From JANNOG01 sp050329415 (lineage in GTDB: Bacteria > Actinomycetota > Actinomycetes > Actinomycetales > JBBAYJ01), in the NCBI GenBank assembly GCA_050329415.1, contig JBHJOS010000164.1, positions 1 through 17,506 of the forward strand: 17,506 bases of DNA, in the 5' to 3' direction. Below the pieces are notes generated by a model. That model saw only the letters and a list, made by a program, of their open reading frames with translations, was not told where the DNA came from and did no database searches. The position numbers and the translations under genes were made by a program. Below are positions 1-8,300 of the stretch, piece by piece; within the stretch, counting starts at the first letter, position 1, and every line of letters starts with the position of its first letter.

Positions 1-1806
1 GGGGGCCGCGGGGGCCGCCGCGGCGGCTCCCGCGCCGGTCGCCGCGGAGCCCGTCGCGGCCGCGGAGCCGAACGTCACACTGGCGGAGCCCGTACCACCC
101 GACAGCAAGCCCCGTGCCCCTGCAGCCCCCGAGACCCCGGAGGCCCGCGAGGTCCCCGGCGTCCCCGGCGTCCCCGGCGTCCCCGAGACGCGGCCTCCCG
201 TTGCCGGGGTGCCGCGCCCCACCGCCGCGGCCCGGCCCGGGACTGGTGATCCGGTCGCCGGGGGGACGATGGGCACGCCCGCGCCGGCGCCCACTGGGCG
301 CAGGCCCGACCCCGGACTGCCGACTGTCGCCGGAGCCGCGCCGGACGGCACGGCGACCGGAACGGGTGAGACCCCCCTGCTCGTGGCGGCAGCGGGCGAG
401 GTCACCGCCGCCGAGGCGCGGGCGGCGCTCGGCGCCGGAGAGGCAGCCGACGAGGCGCCGGTGCCGAGCCCGGCGCCGGGCCGCACGGTCGACCCGGTGG
501 CTGGCGTGGCGGCCGAGGTGGCGGCCGAGGGGCGGGCCGAGGCGGTGGCCACCGGGCGGGCCGAGGCAGTGGCCGAGGTAGTCGCGGCGGGAGCGGGCGA
601 ACTCGTGGCCGAGGGGCGGACCGAGGTGGTTGCTGCGGTGCGGGCGCCGACAGGGAGCGTCCTGCTCGTCGGGCTCGCGGCCGACGACGCCCGCACCCCA
701 GGCACGGTCGATCCCGACCGGGAGGAGTCCTGGCGGGCAGTCGTCGTCCCGTCCCGGGGCGCGGGTGAGGTCACCTGACCGATGACGGCCGGGGAGAGGG
801 ATGCGGCAGGGGTGGCCCCGAACAGCCCACCGCTCGCCGCGGACGGCAGCGGGCGGGCGCCAGTGTCTGGACGCGACGCGGACGGGGCGGCGACCGTCGG
901 CGGCGTCCCTGTGGCGACGCTGCTCGGCGCGCCAGGGCGGAGGAGACCGACGACGCCGGCCCCGGCGGTTGGCCCAGCAGCCGAGCCGCTGAACAACGCC
1001 GAGCCATCCTGGCGTGTGCCGGTGGGTGCCACTGCGGCTCCCTGGGCGGCCGGAGCCGGGCTGAGCCCCCCGGTGACCGTCGCGCGGACGGCTGTCGTCG
1101 ATCGCGGGCCTGCCCCGATGAGGACCGCGCCGAGGTCGGCCGCCGTCGTGGCGGACCCCCGGTCTCCGGTTGTCGCCGGAACCTCGGACTCCGGCGGCCG
1201 GTCTGCCTGGCCTGTGGCGTCGCCTCGCGGCGCCTGTCCGTCGCTGCCGCCCCGCGCCGCGTCGGCAGCCGCCTGCTCCCGGCCGAGTAGACGCATCCGG
1301 GCGGCTGCCTCGGTGTACACCCTGGCGGCACGTGAGAGCACCGATCGCAGCTCCTCGGCGATCGGCTGCTCGACCTGGCGCCGGAGCGCGGCGCGGTCAG
1401 GAGTCGCCTCCCCCGCAGTGCCCGTGCCGGACGGCTCACGCCCGGCACGGCTGATGGCGCGATCGAGGTCCGGCCCCACCGAGCCACGCGCCCGGTCGGC
1501 GGCCTGGGTGGCCTCACGCGAGGCATCGGCAACCTGGTGCCACGCCTCGCTGTTCTCGCGGGCGACGACCATCTGCTCGTCCAGCACGGCGAGGGTGCCG
1601 TCGATCCGGCGGGAGAACAGACTGCCGGAGCGGGCCTGCCACCCGGGCTCCAGCCGGTCGCGCTCGACCCGCAGCGCGGTGCGCTGCGCGGAGAGCACCT
1701 CGTACACCTGCATCCAGCCCTCGGCACGAGCCGTCAGCAGGTCCGGCGCGTCAGCCTCGACGAGCGCGATGAGCTCGTCGAGGCTGAAGGCCGAGAAGTC
1801 GGTCAC
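1..1806 (-). CDS. Large WXG100/PPE-like T7SS-associated protein with Ala/Ser/Pro-rich tail (3' end outside window)
   Basis: This reading frame is open from a GTG at 1806-1804 to the left edge, 602 codons without a stop, so the C-terminus is missing. An in-frame TGA at 1821-1819 leaves this GTG as the only reasonable start. The GTG overlaps the TGA of the upstream gene as GTGA, indicating translational coupling. Residues about 1-175 are predicted alpha-helical, beginning MTDFSAFSLDELIALVEAD. They contain a GWQA segment (near residue 50) where WXG/PPE-type hairpins carry their tryptophan, and a second amphipathic helix around ELRSVLSRAARVYTEAAARM. The remainder is low-complexity Ala/Ser/Thr/Pro/Gly, including a short GTP repeat (152-187). 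The architecture, a helical T7SS domain followed by a disordered tail, recalls EspB/PPE-type substrates, but I see no family signature that names it. A role as a secreted substrate of this locus is inferred. The opposite strand is also open for part of this stretch and is judged a shadow. Confidence 0.72.
   Translation of the reverse strand, partial: MTDFSAFSLDELIALVEADAPDLLTARAEGWMQVYEVLSAQRTALRVERDRLEPGWQARSGSLFSRRIDGTLAVLDEQMVVARENSEAWHQVADASREATQAADRARGSVGPDLDRAISRAGREPSGTGTAGEATPDRAALRRQVEQPIAEELRSVLSRAARVYTEAAARMRLLGREQAAADAARGGSDGQAPRGDATGQADRPPESEVPATTGDRGSATTAADLGAVLIGAGPRSTTAVRATVTGGLSPAPAAQGAAVAPTGTRQDGSALFSGSAAGPTAGAGVVGLLRPGAPSSVATGTPPTVAAPSASRPDTGARPLPSAASGGLFGATPAASLSPAVIGQVTSPAPRDGTTTARQDSSRSGSTVPGVRASSAASPTSRTLPVGARTAATTSVRPSATSSPAPAATTSATASARPVATASARPSAATSAATPATGSTVRPGAGLGTGASSAASPAPSAARASAAVTSPAAATSRGVSPVPVAVPSGAAPATVGSPGSGLRPVGAGAGVPIVPPATGSPVPGRAAAVGRGTPATGGRVSGTPGTPGTPGTSRASGVSGAAGARGLLSGGTGSASVTFGSAAATGSAATGAGAAAAAPAAP
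152..187. repeat. Four tandem 9-bp units (Gly-Thr-Pro coding)
   Basis: The unit GTCCCCGGC occurs three times in a row at 152-178, followed by a variant GTCCCCGAG. On the minus strand it encodes a Gly-Thr-Pro run within the low-complexity tail of the leftmost gene. The unit length is a multiple of three, so gain or loss of units keeps the frame. Confidence 0.85.
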
Positions 1807-2249
1807 CGCAGTCGTCGCTCACCTGCAGGTCCTGGCCCGTCGCGACGGGGATCGTCCAGGACGAAGATGTGGCACGGCGTGCCGGGTGCGGCGTGCCTGG
1901 TCTCCCACACCCGTTCCCGTTCGACGTTCGTGCGCTCGGCGGCCGACAGATCCATGTGCTCGTAATGCCGGGCGCACCGACGGACGTCCACTGCCATCGA
2001 GGCGACGTGCTCACACAACAGATCGAGGAACTCCCGCGCCGAGTCGGTCGTGACGGCGCCGCGCCGCCTCACGGCAACGGCCTCGTCGAATCGACCGTCC
2101 GTACCGATGGCACCCGCCGCACTCGCGATCGGGGGCAGGCAGCGGTGGGCGCCTGGTCGGAGGGTGCGGGTGACGTCGTCCTCCACCCTGGAGGTGAAAC
2201 GGTCGAGGGTGTCGAGGTCGACGCTGATGTCAGAGTTCGCGGCAGGCAT
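1803..2249 (-). CDS. Small helical T7SS-associated protein (148 aa), unrecognised
   Basis: The ATG at 2249 has a GGAGG four bases upstream, in the 48-bp gap after the 191-residue gene. The stop TGA (1805-1803) overlaps the GTG start of the next gene. The protein starts MPAANSDISVDLDTLDRFTS. Residues 1-100 look mostly helical and have the general size and 'V-D-L-D-x-L' opening of EspC/WXG100-like small proteins, but there is no W-x-G and no clear Y-x-x-x-[DE] motif. The C-terminal third is charged and Arg-rich. It has four cysteines (about residues 37, 79, 91 and 125), unusual for a secreted Esx-like protein and more consistent with a cytosolic chaperone or partner. It lies in the leftward operon between two WXG-related proteins, so a partner or chaperone role is inferred from context only. 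I do not assign a named family. Confidence 0.7.
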   Translation of the reverse strand: MPAANSDISVDLDTLDRFTSRVEDDVTRTLRPGAHRCLPPIASAAGAIGTDGRFDEAVAVRRRGAVTTDSAREFLDLLCEHVASMAVDVRRCARHYEHMDLSAAERTNVERERVWETRHAAPGTPCHIFVLDDPRRDGPGPAGERRLR

Positions 2250-2297
2250 GTGTCCTCCAGCGGGGCGGTCGTGACGGAGCCAGGTGTGGGGTGGCGG

Positions 2298-2873
2298 TCA
2301 CCCGCTCACGATCTCGTGGTTCTCTTCGGTGGTCTCGGCATTATCCTTCTCGATCAGCTTGTTGTCCGCCACGACCGCCTCGTTGGTGGCCACGATCGTC
2401 TCGTTTCGGCGGGCGGTGGAGTGGTTCGCCTCCATCACACCCTCCTGGCCGGCGAGTCGAGCGTTCTCGGCGGTGGTCTTGCTGTTCCACGTGGCAGTTT
2501 CGGCGTTCCACTTGCGGATGGTCTCGTTGTCGATGCCCTCGTTCGCCTTGAGGACATCGGAGTTGGCGGTGGCGAGTTGGGCCTCCGCGTCGACTTTCCG
2601 GTACTCCGCCTCGACGGCGAGCATGTCGAGGCCCAGTACACTGAGCTGGCTGAACGTGTTCATATGCACGACGCCCCAGCGGGTGTTTCCTTCCGTTAGT
2701 GACGTCATGAACTCTTGGACGCCACCTCCCAGCCCGATGGGGAGACCCGCCACAAAACCGGCCATGGACCCGATCGCGGCGTGCCCCGTGGCCGACCAGT
2801 TGTCGCAGGCAGTTTCCATGTGCTTGCTGAAATCGCGCAGGTGAGGGTAATCGACTTCGATGTCGTCGACCAT
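2298..2873 (-). CDS. WXG100-related helical protein with Asn/Glu-rich coiled-coil tail (191 aa)
   Basis: I chose the ATG at 2873 because an AAGGGAG ribosome-binding site lies eight bases upstream; the frame is open further upstream, but that sequence does not look coding. The protein starts MVDDIEVDYPHLRDFSKHME. Residues 1-90 are helical with Trp at 26 and a W-G at 66-67. Residues 91-95 read Y-R-K-V-D, a match to the Y-x-x-x-[DE] T7SS export motif placed after a helical hairpin. Residues about 96-188 form a charged, Asn/Glu/Thr/Ala-rich region with no proline, likely one long coiled coil. Its composition is unlike the Ala/Pro/Gly-rich neighbours. The gene lies 120 bp downstream of the collagen-like WXG gene in the leftward operon. 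A role as secreted substrate or as structural partner of the adjacent proteins is inferred. No named family is recognised. Confidence 0.78.
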   Translation of the reverse strand: MVDDIEVDYPHLRDFSKHMETACDNWSATGHAAIGSMAGFVAGLPIGLGGGVQEFMTSLTEGNTRWGVVHMNTFSQLSVLGLDMLAVEAEYRKVDAEAQLATANSDVLKANEGIDNETIRKWNAETATWNSKTTAENARLAGQEGVMEANHSTARRNETIVATNEAVVADNKLIEKDNAETTEENHEIVSG

Positions 2874-2993
2874 GGCTGACGCTCCCTTCTCGGAGTGGAG
2901 ACTCGAACGTACGACCTGCACCGGAAACACGGGAGCGCACCTAGGGCAACTCCCAGTGGTTCGGCACATCGCCCGGGACCCGCCGGGACCTGG

Positions 2994-5342
2994 TCACGCC
3001 GGCCGTCCCGCGCGACGCTCACGCGTCGGCGCTCCCGCCGGATCGGGCTCGCCGGTGGCCGATGTGGCCTCGTCCGCCACCGAGGGAAGCGGGCTCGCGG
3101 TGGTACGTCCGGGCAGATCCGCACGCCGACGAACCCGACGTCCCGGTCGGCCCAGCAGCGGCGGGCCGGCGCCCGGGGTCGCACGACCGGCAGGCTCACG
3201 AGCCGACGCGTCTGCCGCCCCCGTCACCGGCCGAGTGACACCGGCGGGTACCGGCGGCGTGTCGGCCGTCCCAGATCCGCCGGACTGCTCGGGCTGCGGG
3301 CACGCCGTCGCCGATGCGGCCGGCGACGGCCCCGCCTCACGCCGTGCCCTGCGGCCTCCAAGCCTCGACGAGAAGACCGGAATCCCGTCGTCCTGCCCCG
3401 GCCGAGGGGGCACGGGACTCTCCCTGACCGCCTCTCGACCCTGACCCTGCCGAGGCCTTTCGGGCCCCCACCCCCGTCCGCCGAGCTTCTCGTCCGCGTT
3501 CGTTCCCCGACCCTGCTCCGGAGTCGGCCCGCCCGCGGGATACGCACCGGTCGGACGTGATCCACGACGGCGTGACGGCCCGCCTCTCGGTGGCAGTGCC
3601 GGAGGGGCGAGAGGCGACGCCGGCGAACCCGGACTCTGCCTCACAGCGTCCCGACCCTCGCCGACCCCCGGCGGCACCAACGGCACCCGACCCTCACCCA
3701 CACCCGGCGCATCCGGTACACCCGGACCACCCGGACGCGCACCCGGGCGCGCACCCGGGCGACCCGGCACACCCGGCGGCACCGGACCCACCGGCACCCC
3801 CGGACCCACCACCGGCGGCACCAACGGCACCCGACCCTCACCCACACCCGGCACACCCGGCGCCACAGGCGCACCCGGACGCGACCCCGAACCACCCGGA
3901 CCACCCGGGCGACCCGGACGACCCGGCACACCCGGCGGCACCGGACCCACCGGCACCCCCGGACCCACCACCGGCGGCACCAACGGCACCCGACCCTCAC
4001 CCACACCCGGCACACCCGGCGCACCCGGCACACCCGGCACACCCGGCACACCCGGACGCGCACTCGGACCACCCGGACGACCCGGGCGACCCGGCGGCAC
4101 CGGCAACCCCGGACCCACCGGCCCACCCGGCCCACCCGGCCCACCCGGCCGAGACGGGACACCAGAGGCGACAGGCGCGGACAGCCTTGGCGCGACGGGA
4201 GCCCCCGGCACACCCGGCGCCACAGGAGCACCCGGCACACCCGGGACCACAGGAGCACCCGGCACACCCGGCACACCCGGCACACCCGGCACACCCGGCA
4301 CACCCGGGACCACAGGAGCACCCGGCACACCCGGCGCCACAGGAGCACCCGGCACACCCGGCGCCACAGGAGCACCCGGCACACCCGGGACCACAGGAGC
4401 ACCCGGCACACCCGGGACCACAGGAGCACCCGGCACACCCGGGACCACAGGAGCACCCGGCACACCCGGCGCCACAGGAGCACCCGGTCCTACGGGTGCA
4501 GTCGGGACACTCGGCCGAGGAGGCGGTGCCCCTTGGCCAGGTGGAGCGGGCTGAGCGGGCACGGAGGGGGGGACCGGGATGTAGGGCATGACCCGCTGGA
4601 GCGCCTTGAGCGGCGTAGTCGGTTGAACGACGGCGCCGGTCGGCACGTCTGGTAGGGGCATCGGTTCACGTGGGCCGGGGTCTGTGATGACCGGCACACG
4701 GGTCGCCAGTGCCCTGAACTCTGCGTCAACCTGTGCGAGTTGCCCTTCCAGGGTGGCCTTGGCCGTGTCCCAGACCCCGGTTCGGACTTCTCGCTCGTCT
4801 GGCTTGCTGATGGAGTCTCCAATAGCGCTGAAGAATGATCCGATTCCCCGGACCTCACCCCATTCAGTGTAAGCCTCGTCCCACGCGAGATTCGCGGCCT
4901 GCACCGTTCCCGTCAACAGGCCGGCGACGTACTGCTGCAACCGCCGGACCGTGGTCGCGGCGTCCCTCAGGACACTGGCGTGAGCAAGCGCGCCGTCCGC
5001 GCTCGCCGACATCTTCCCCATGAGGCCGTCGACTCTGGTGGAGAAGCCGTCTGCCGCCGATCCCAGCCAACCCTGGAGCAGAGTGGCTCGTCGGTCCCTC
5101 ACCCAGGTCGTGAGGTTGTCGAGATCCGACGCCGACTTCTCGTAGGCCGCAGCAGCGTCATCCAGCGCCTGCGGGTCCACGGAGGTGACTTGTTCCGCAC
5201 GTATGGTGATGAACTGATAGCCGGGTATCTGGCGCGTAACGTGGTCGTCGTCGCGGATGTTCGTGTTGTCGTCGTCGACGGTGTTCCCGAACTCCCAATC
5301 CCAGAATCTACCGTTGACATTGTCCCAGGGGTCGGCGCTCAC
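2994..5342 (-). CDS. WXG-domain protein with collagen-like Gly-Val-Pro/Gly-Ala-Pro repeat tail (782 aa)
   Basis: The GTG at 5342 overlaps the eccC stop as GTGA. The open frame continues 128 codons further upstream, but only as the antisense of eccC, so the GTG is preferred. The protein starts MSADPWDNVNGRFWDWEFGN. Residues about 50-215 are helical and contain a canonical W-L-G at 92-94 followed by an Ala/Phe pattern typical of WXG100/PPE hairpins. Residues about 220-285 are proline-rich. Residues 286-560 are collagen-like repeats: GVP-GAP-VVP/VAP nonapeptides, GRPGGP stretches, and a 53-residue module containing VGEGRVPLVPP present twice plus partial copies. Residues 560-782 are Arg/Pro/Gly-rich and probably disordered. 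The fusion suggests a T7SS substrate or surface protein whose extended stalk is made of imperfect Gly-x-y triplets; this is inference. Direct coupling to eccC supports a dedicated relationship with the secretion machinery. The C-terminal 200 residues are less certain because composition alone supports the frame. Confidence 0.8.
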   Translation of the reverse strand: MSADPWDNVNGRFWDWEFGNTVDDDNTNIRDDDHVTRQIPGYQFITIRAEQVTSVDPQALDDAAAAYEKSASDLDNLTTWVRDRRATLLQGWLGSAADGFSTRVDGLMGKMSASADGALAHASVLRDAATTVRRLQQYVAGLLTGTVQAANLAWDEAYTEWGEVRGIGSFFSAIGDSISKPDEREVRTGVWDTAKATLEGQLAQVDAEFRALATRVPVITDPGPREPMPLPDVPTGAVVQPTTPLKALQRVMPYIPVPPSVPAQPAPPGQGAPPPRPSVPTAPVGPGAPVAPGVPGAPVVPGVPGAPVVPGVPGAPVVPGVPGAPVAPGVPGAPVAPGVPGAPVVPGVPGVPGVPGVPGVPGAPVVPGVPGAPVAPGVPGAPVAPRLSAPVASGVPSRPGGPGGPGGPVGPGLPVPPGRPGRPGGPSARPGVPGVPGVPGAPGVPGVGEGRVPLVPPVVGPGVPVGPVPPGVPGRPGRPGGPGGSGSRPGAPVAPGVPGVGEGRVPLVPPVVGPGVPVGPVPPGVPGRPGARPGARPGGPGVPDAPGVGEGRVPLVPPGVGEGRDAVRQSPGSPASPLAPPALPPRGGPSRRRGSRPTGAYPAGGPTPEQGRGTNADEKLGGRGWGPERPRQGQGREAVRESPVPPRPGQDDGIPVFSSRLGGRRARREAGPSPAASATACPQPEQSGGSGTADTPPVPAGVTRPVTGAADASAREPAGRATPGAGPPLLGRPGRRVRRRADLPGRTTASPLPSVADEATSATGEPDPAGAPTRERRAGRPA
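3760..4022. repeat. 104-bp direct repeat, two copies 159 bp apart
   Basis: Positions 3760-3863 and 3919-4022 are identical, offset by exactly 159 bp (53 codons). A shorter third copy covers about 3669-3708. On the coding (minus) strand the module spells VGEGRVPLVPP followed by VVGPGVPVGPVPPGVPGRPG. The perfect identity at DNA level, not just protein level, points to recent duplication or ongoing homogenisation inside the collagen-like region. Confidence 0.88.
4205..4488. repeat. 27-bp tandem repeat array (VPGAPVVPG/VPGAPVAPG coding)
   Basis: The marker ACAGGAG recurs at 4222, 4249, 4312, 4339, 4366, 4393, 4420, 4447 and 4474. The spacing is 27 bp throughout, except for one 63-bp gap created by extra 9-bp CCCGGCACA units (five in a row at 4258-4302). 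Units differ only at GAC versus CGC, giving Val-Val-Pro or Val-Ala-Pro. On the coding strand the array gives regularly spaced GGG runs with six-base loops, which fits a G-quadruplex motif. All units are multiples of three bases. Confidence 0.92.
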
Positions 5343-8300
5343 TGCAGGCTCGCCTCCCCCACCGCAAGGTCCACCTCCGCGGGGGGTGACCAGGCGAGCT
5401 GGACGAGCTGCTGACCGATCTGCCGGTTGACGAGCCACGCCCGGCCCGGGGGCAGTGGCGACGACTTCACGCTTCCGACGAGCACGCCCTCGTCCTTCGG
5501 CGCGGACATGGCGATGGCCGGCGAGCCGAGTTCGACGAGCTGCCGGAGGAAGGACTCGTACATCGCGCGGGAGGCACCGCCGCTGCGACGGGTGACGACG
5601 ACGTGCAGTCCGATGTCCCGGCCCTGAGACAGGTACTCCTGAAGCGGAAGCAGCGGGTTCACCGAGCCGGACGTCACCAGGTCGTAGTCGTCGATGAGCA
5701 CGTACAGCTCCGGGCCGCTCCACCACGACCGGTGGCGCAGCTGCTCGGGGGTGACGTCCTCACCCGGCAACCGCTGTCGCATCCCCTCGCACACCTGCGC
5801 GACCGCGTCGTCCAGGGACTCGCGGGAACTCGCGTACCCGATGAGGTACTCCTCCGGCACCTCGCCCAGCAGGCTCCGGCGGTAGTCGACAAGCAGGATC
5901 CGCGCGTCCGCGGGAGTGTTCCTGGTGGCGATCTGACGGGCGAGCATGCGTAGGAAGCCCGTCTTTCCGACCTCGAGGTCACCGAAGAGCAGCAGGTGGG
6001 CGTCGGACCCGAAGTCCACGACTGCAGCCGACAGGTCCTCACCCGACAGACCGATGGGCACGACGCCACGCCGGGCGGCGGGCGGCTCCGGGACGTCGTC
6101 GAGCAGAACGGTGCCCGGCAGCATCCTCACCGGCGGCGCAGGGCGCCCGGGCCAGGCGTCGACCACCTGCCGGATCAGGTCCGCGACACCGACACTCAGG
6201 TCCTCGGTCGAGGGCCGGCCGTCGACCCGTGGGAGCGCGCCGAGCACGTGGTGCTCGTCGGGCACGACCCCTCGGCCCGGGCTGTTCTCGGGCACGCCGA
6301 TGGCCACCCGGCGGTTCACCATCGAGTCGAGCGGGTCGCCCAGCCGGAGCTCGACCCTCGTGCCGAACATGTCGCGCACGTTGGACCGCAGGTCACCGGT
6401 CCGGGGCGCCGCGACGAGCAGGTGGATGCCGAACGAGAGACCGGTGGTCGCCAGCTCGGTCATCGCCGGCTCGAGGTCGTCGAACTGGGCTCGCAGGACC
6501 TGCCAGCCGTCCACGACCAGGCACACGTCGCCGTAGGGGTCCTCGGCGAAGCGACCCTCGGCCTTGGCGCGCCGGTAGGTGGCCATGCCGTCGATGCCGT
6601 GGGCGGCGAACAGCTGCTCACGCCAGGCCAGCAACGCCGACATCTCGCCGACGGTTCGGCGGGTGGCGTCGGCCTCCAGCCGGGTGGCGCCGCTCCCGAC
6701 ATGCGGCAGGCCGACCAGGGACATGAGCGACCCACCGCCGAAGTCGAGCAGGTAGACCTGCATCTCCTCAGGGGTGTGCGTCAGAGCGAGCGAGCAGACG
6801 AGCGAGCGCAGCATCGTGCTCTTGCCGCTCTGCGGGCCGCCGACGACGAGGAAGTGCCCGGCGGCGGACGCGAGGTCGACGACGAGCGGGTCGCGGCGCT
6901 GCTCCAGCGGCTTGTCGACGACTCCGATGACAGCCCGGAGGGAACCGAGCCGCGCCCCGGGGGTGGCGGTGAGACCACGCAGCCGGTCGGGCTGCAGCCG
7001 GGGCAGGAGCTCGTCGAGGGTGGGGGCGGCGTCCAGGGGCGGCAGCCACACCTGGTGCGCGGGCGTCCCCTTCCCCTCGATCCTGCCGACGAGGACGTCG
7101 AGCAGGGTCTCGGCCAGCGGGTCGTCGTCGGCGCCGGGCACGTCCGCCTGCTCCGGGTCCGACGACTCGTCCTCGCTCTCCGCCGCGACGTACGCGGTGG
7201 TGAACTCCGCGATCTGCTCGCGGGCCACCTCGTGTCGCTGGGGCCGGGAGTCGTCGCGGTACGTCCCGGAGACGTACGCCGTCTTGAGCCGGACGAGCCC
7301 CTCCGTCCCCGTCTTCAGGTAGCCGTGACCGGGCGCCCGCGGCAGCTCGTAGGCGTCCGGGACGCCGAGCACGGAGCGGCTCTCCGACGCCGAGAACGTC
7401 CGCAACCCGATCCGGTACGACAGGTGCGTCTCCAGTCCCCGCAGCCGACCCTCCTCCAGCCGCTGCGAGGCCAGGAGCAGGTGGACACCCAGCGAGCGGC
7501 CGACCCGGCCGATCTGGACGAACATGTCGATGAAGTCGGGCTTGGCGGTGAGCAGCTCGGAGAACTCGTCGACGACGATCATCAGGCTGGGCAGCGGGTC
7601 AAGCGGCGCGCCCGACGCCCGCGCCTTCTCGTAGTCGCGCTGAGAGACGAAGTTCCCGGCCCGCCGCAGCAGCTCCTGGCGCCTGACCAGTTCCCCGTTG
7701 ATCGCATCGGTCATCCGGTCCACGAGGGACAACTCGTCCGCCAGGTTGGTGATGACGGCGCTCGTGTGCGGGAGCCGCTCCAGCTGGGCGAACGTCGCGC
7801 CCCCCTTGAAGTCGACGAGGACGAAGTTCAGCGACTCGGGGTCGTGGGTGAGGGCGAGCCCGAGGATGAGCGTGCGCAGCAGCTCGCTCTTGCCCGAGCC
7901 GGTCGCGCCGATGAGCAGGCCGTGCGGGCCCATGCCGTCCTGCGCGGACTCCTTGAGGTCGAGGTCGACGGGCTGACCCTCCGGACCGACCCCGATCGGC
8001 ACCCGCAGCCGGTCCCGGTTCGGGCGGACGGCCCACGTGGTGGCGGTGTCGAGCGACCGCGGATCCGGGATGCCCAGGAGTTCCGCGAGCCCCAGGTCGG
8101 CGGTCAGCGACCCACCCCCGGCCCGGGACGCCGCCGAGAGTCGCAGCGGGGAGAGCTGACGCGCCAGCGCCTCGGCGGCGGCCCGGCCGAGGCTGTCGGG
8201 TCGGCCCATCACCTCCCGCCCCTCGCTCGTGGTGACGGCGAGCTCGACTTCGGCGGGACCTTCGCCGGAGCCGGGGCCGCCGGAGTCCCCCGACCACTCG

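Noticed and set aside
2..778. Plus-strand open frame at the left edge (Ala/Glu/Val-rich)
   Set aside because: It shares its wobble positions with the minus-strand gene, so GC bias cannot separate them. The minus frame continues to a good start, has a real helical domain and couples to the upstream gene, while the plus frame has no visible start and ends without any partner.
782..2053. 423-codon plus-strand frame
   Set aside because: It is antisense to the WXG-like gene at 1-1806 and its neighbour, has a low-complexity Ser/Arg/Ala composition and no ribosome-binding site.
4205..4488. CRISPR array
   Set aside because: The repeats are contiguous 27-bp coding units without spacers and stay in frame within a protein gene.
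3557..4591. 344-codon plus-strand frame rich in His-Pro-Ala repeats
   Set aside because: It is the mirror of the 27-bp repeat array. The minus frame gives a collagen-like tail continuous with a WXG domain and with the GTGA start at the eccC stop.
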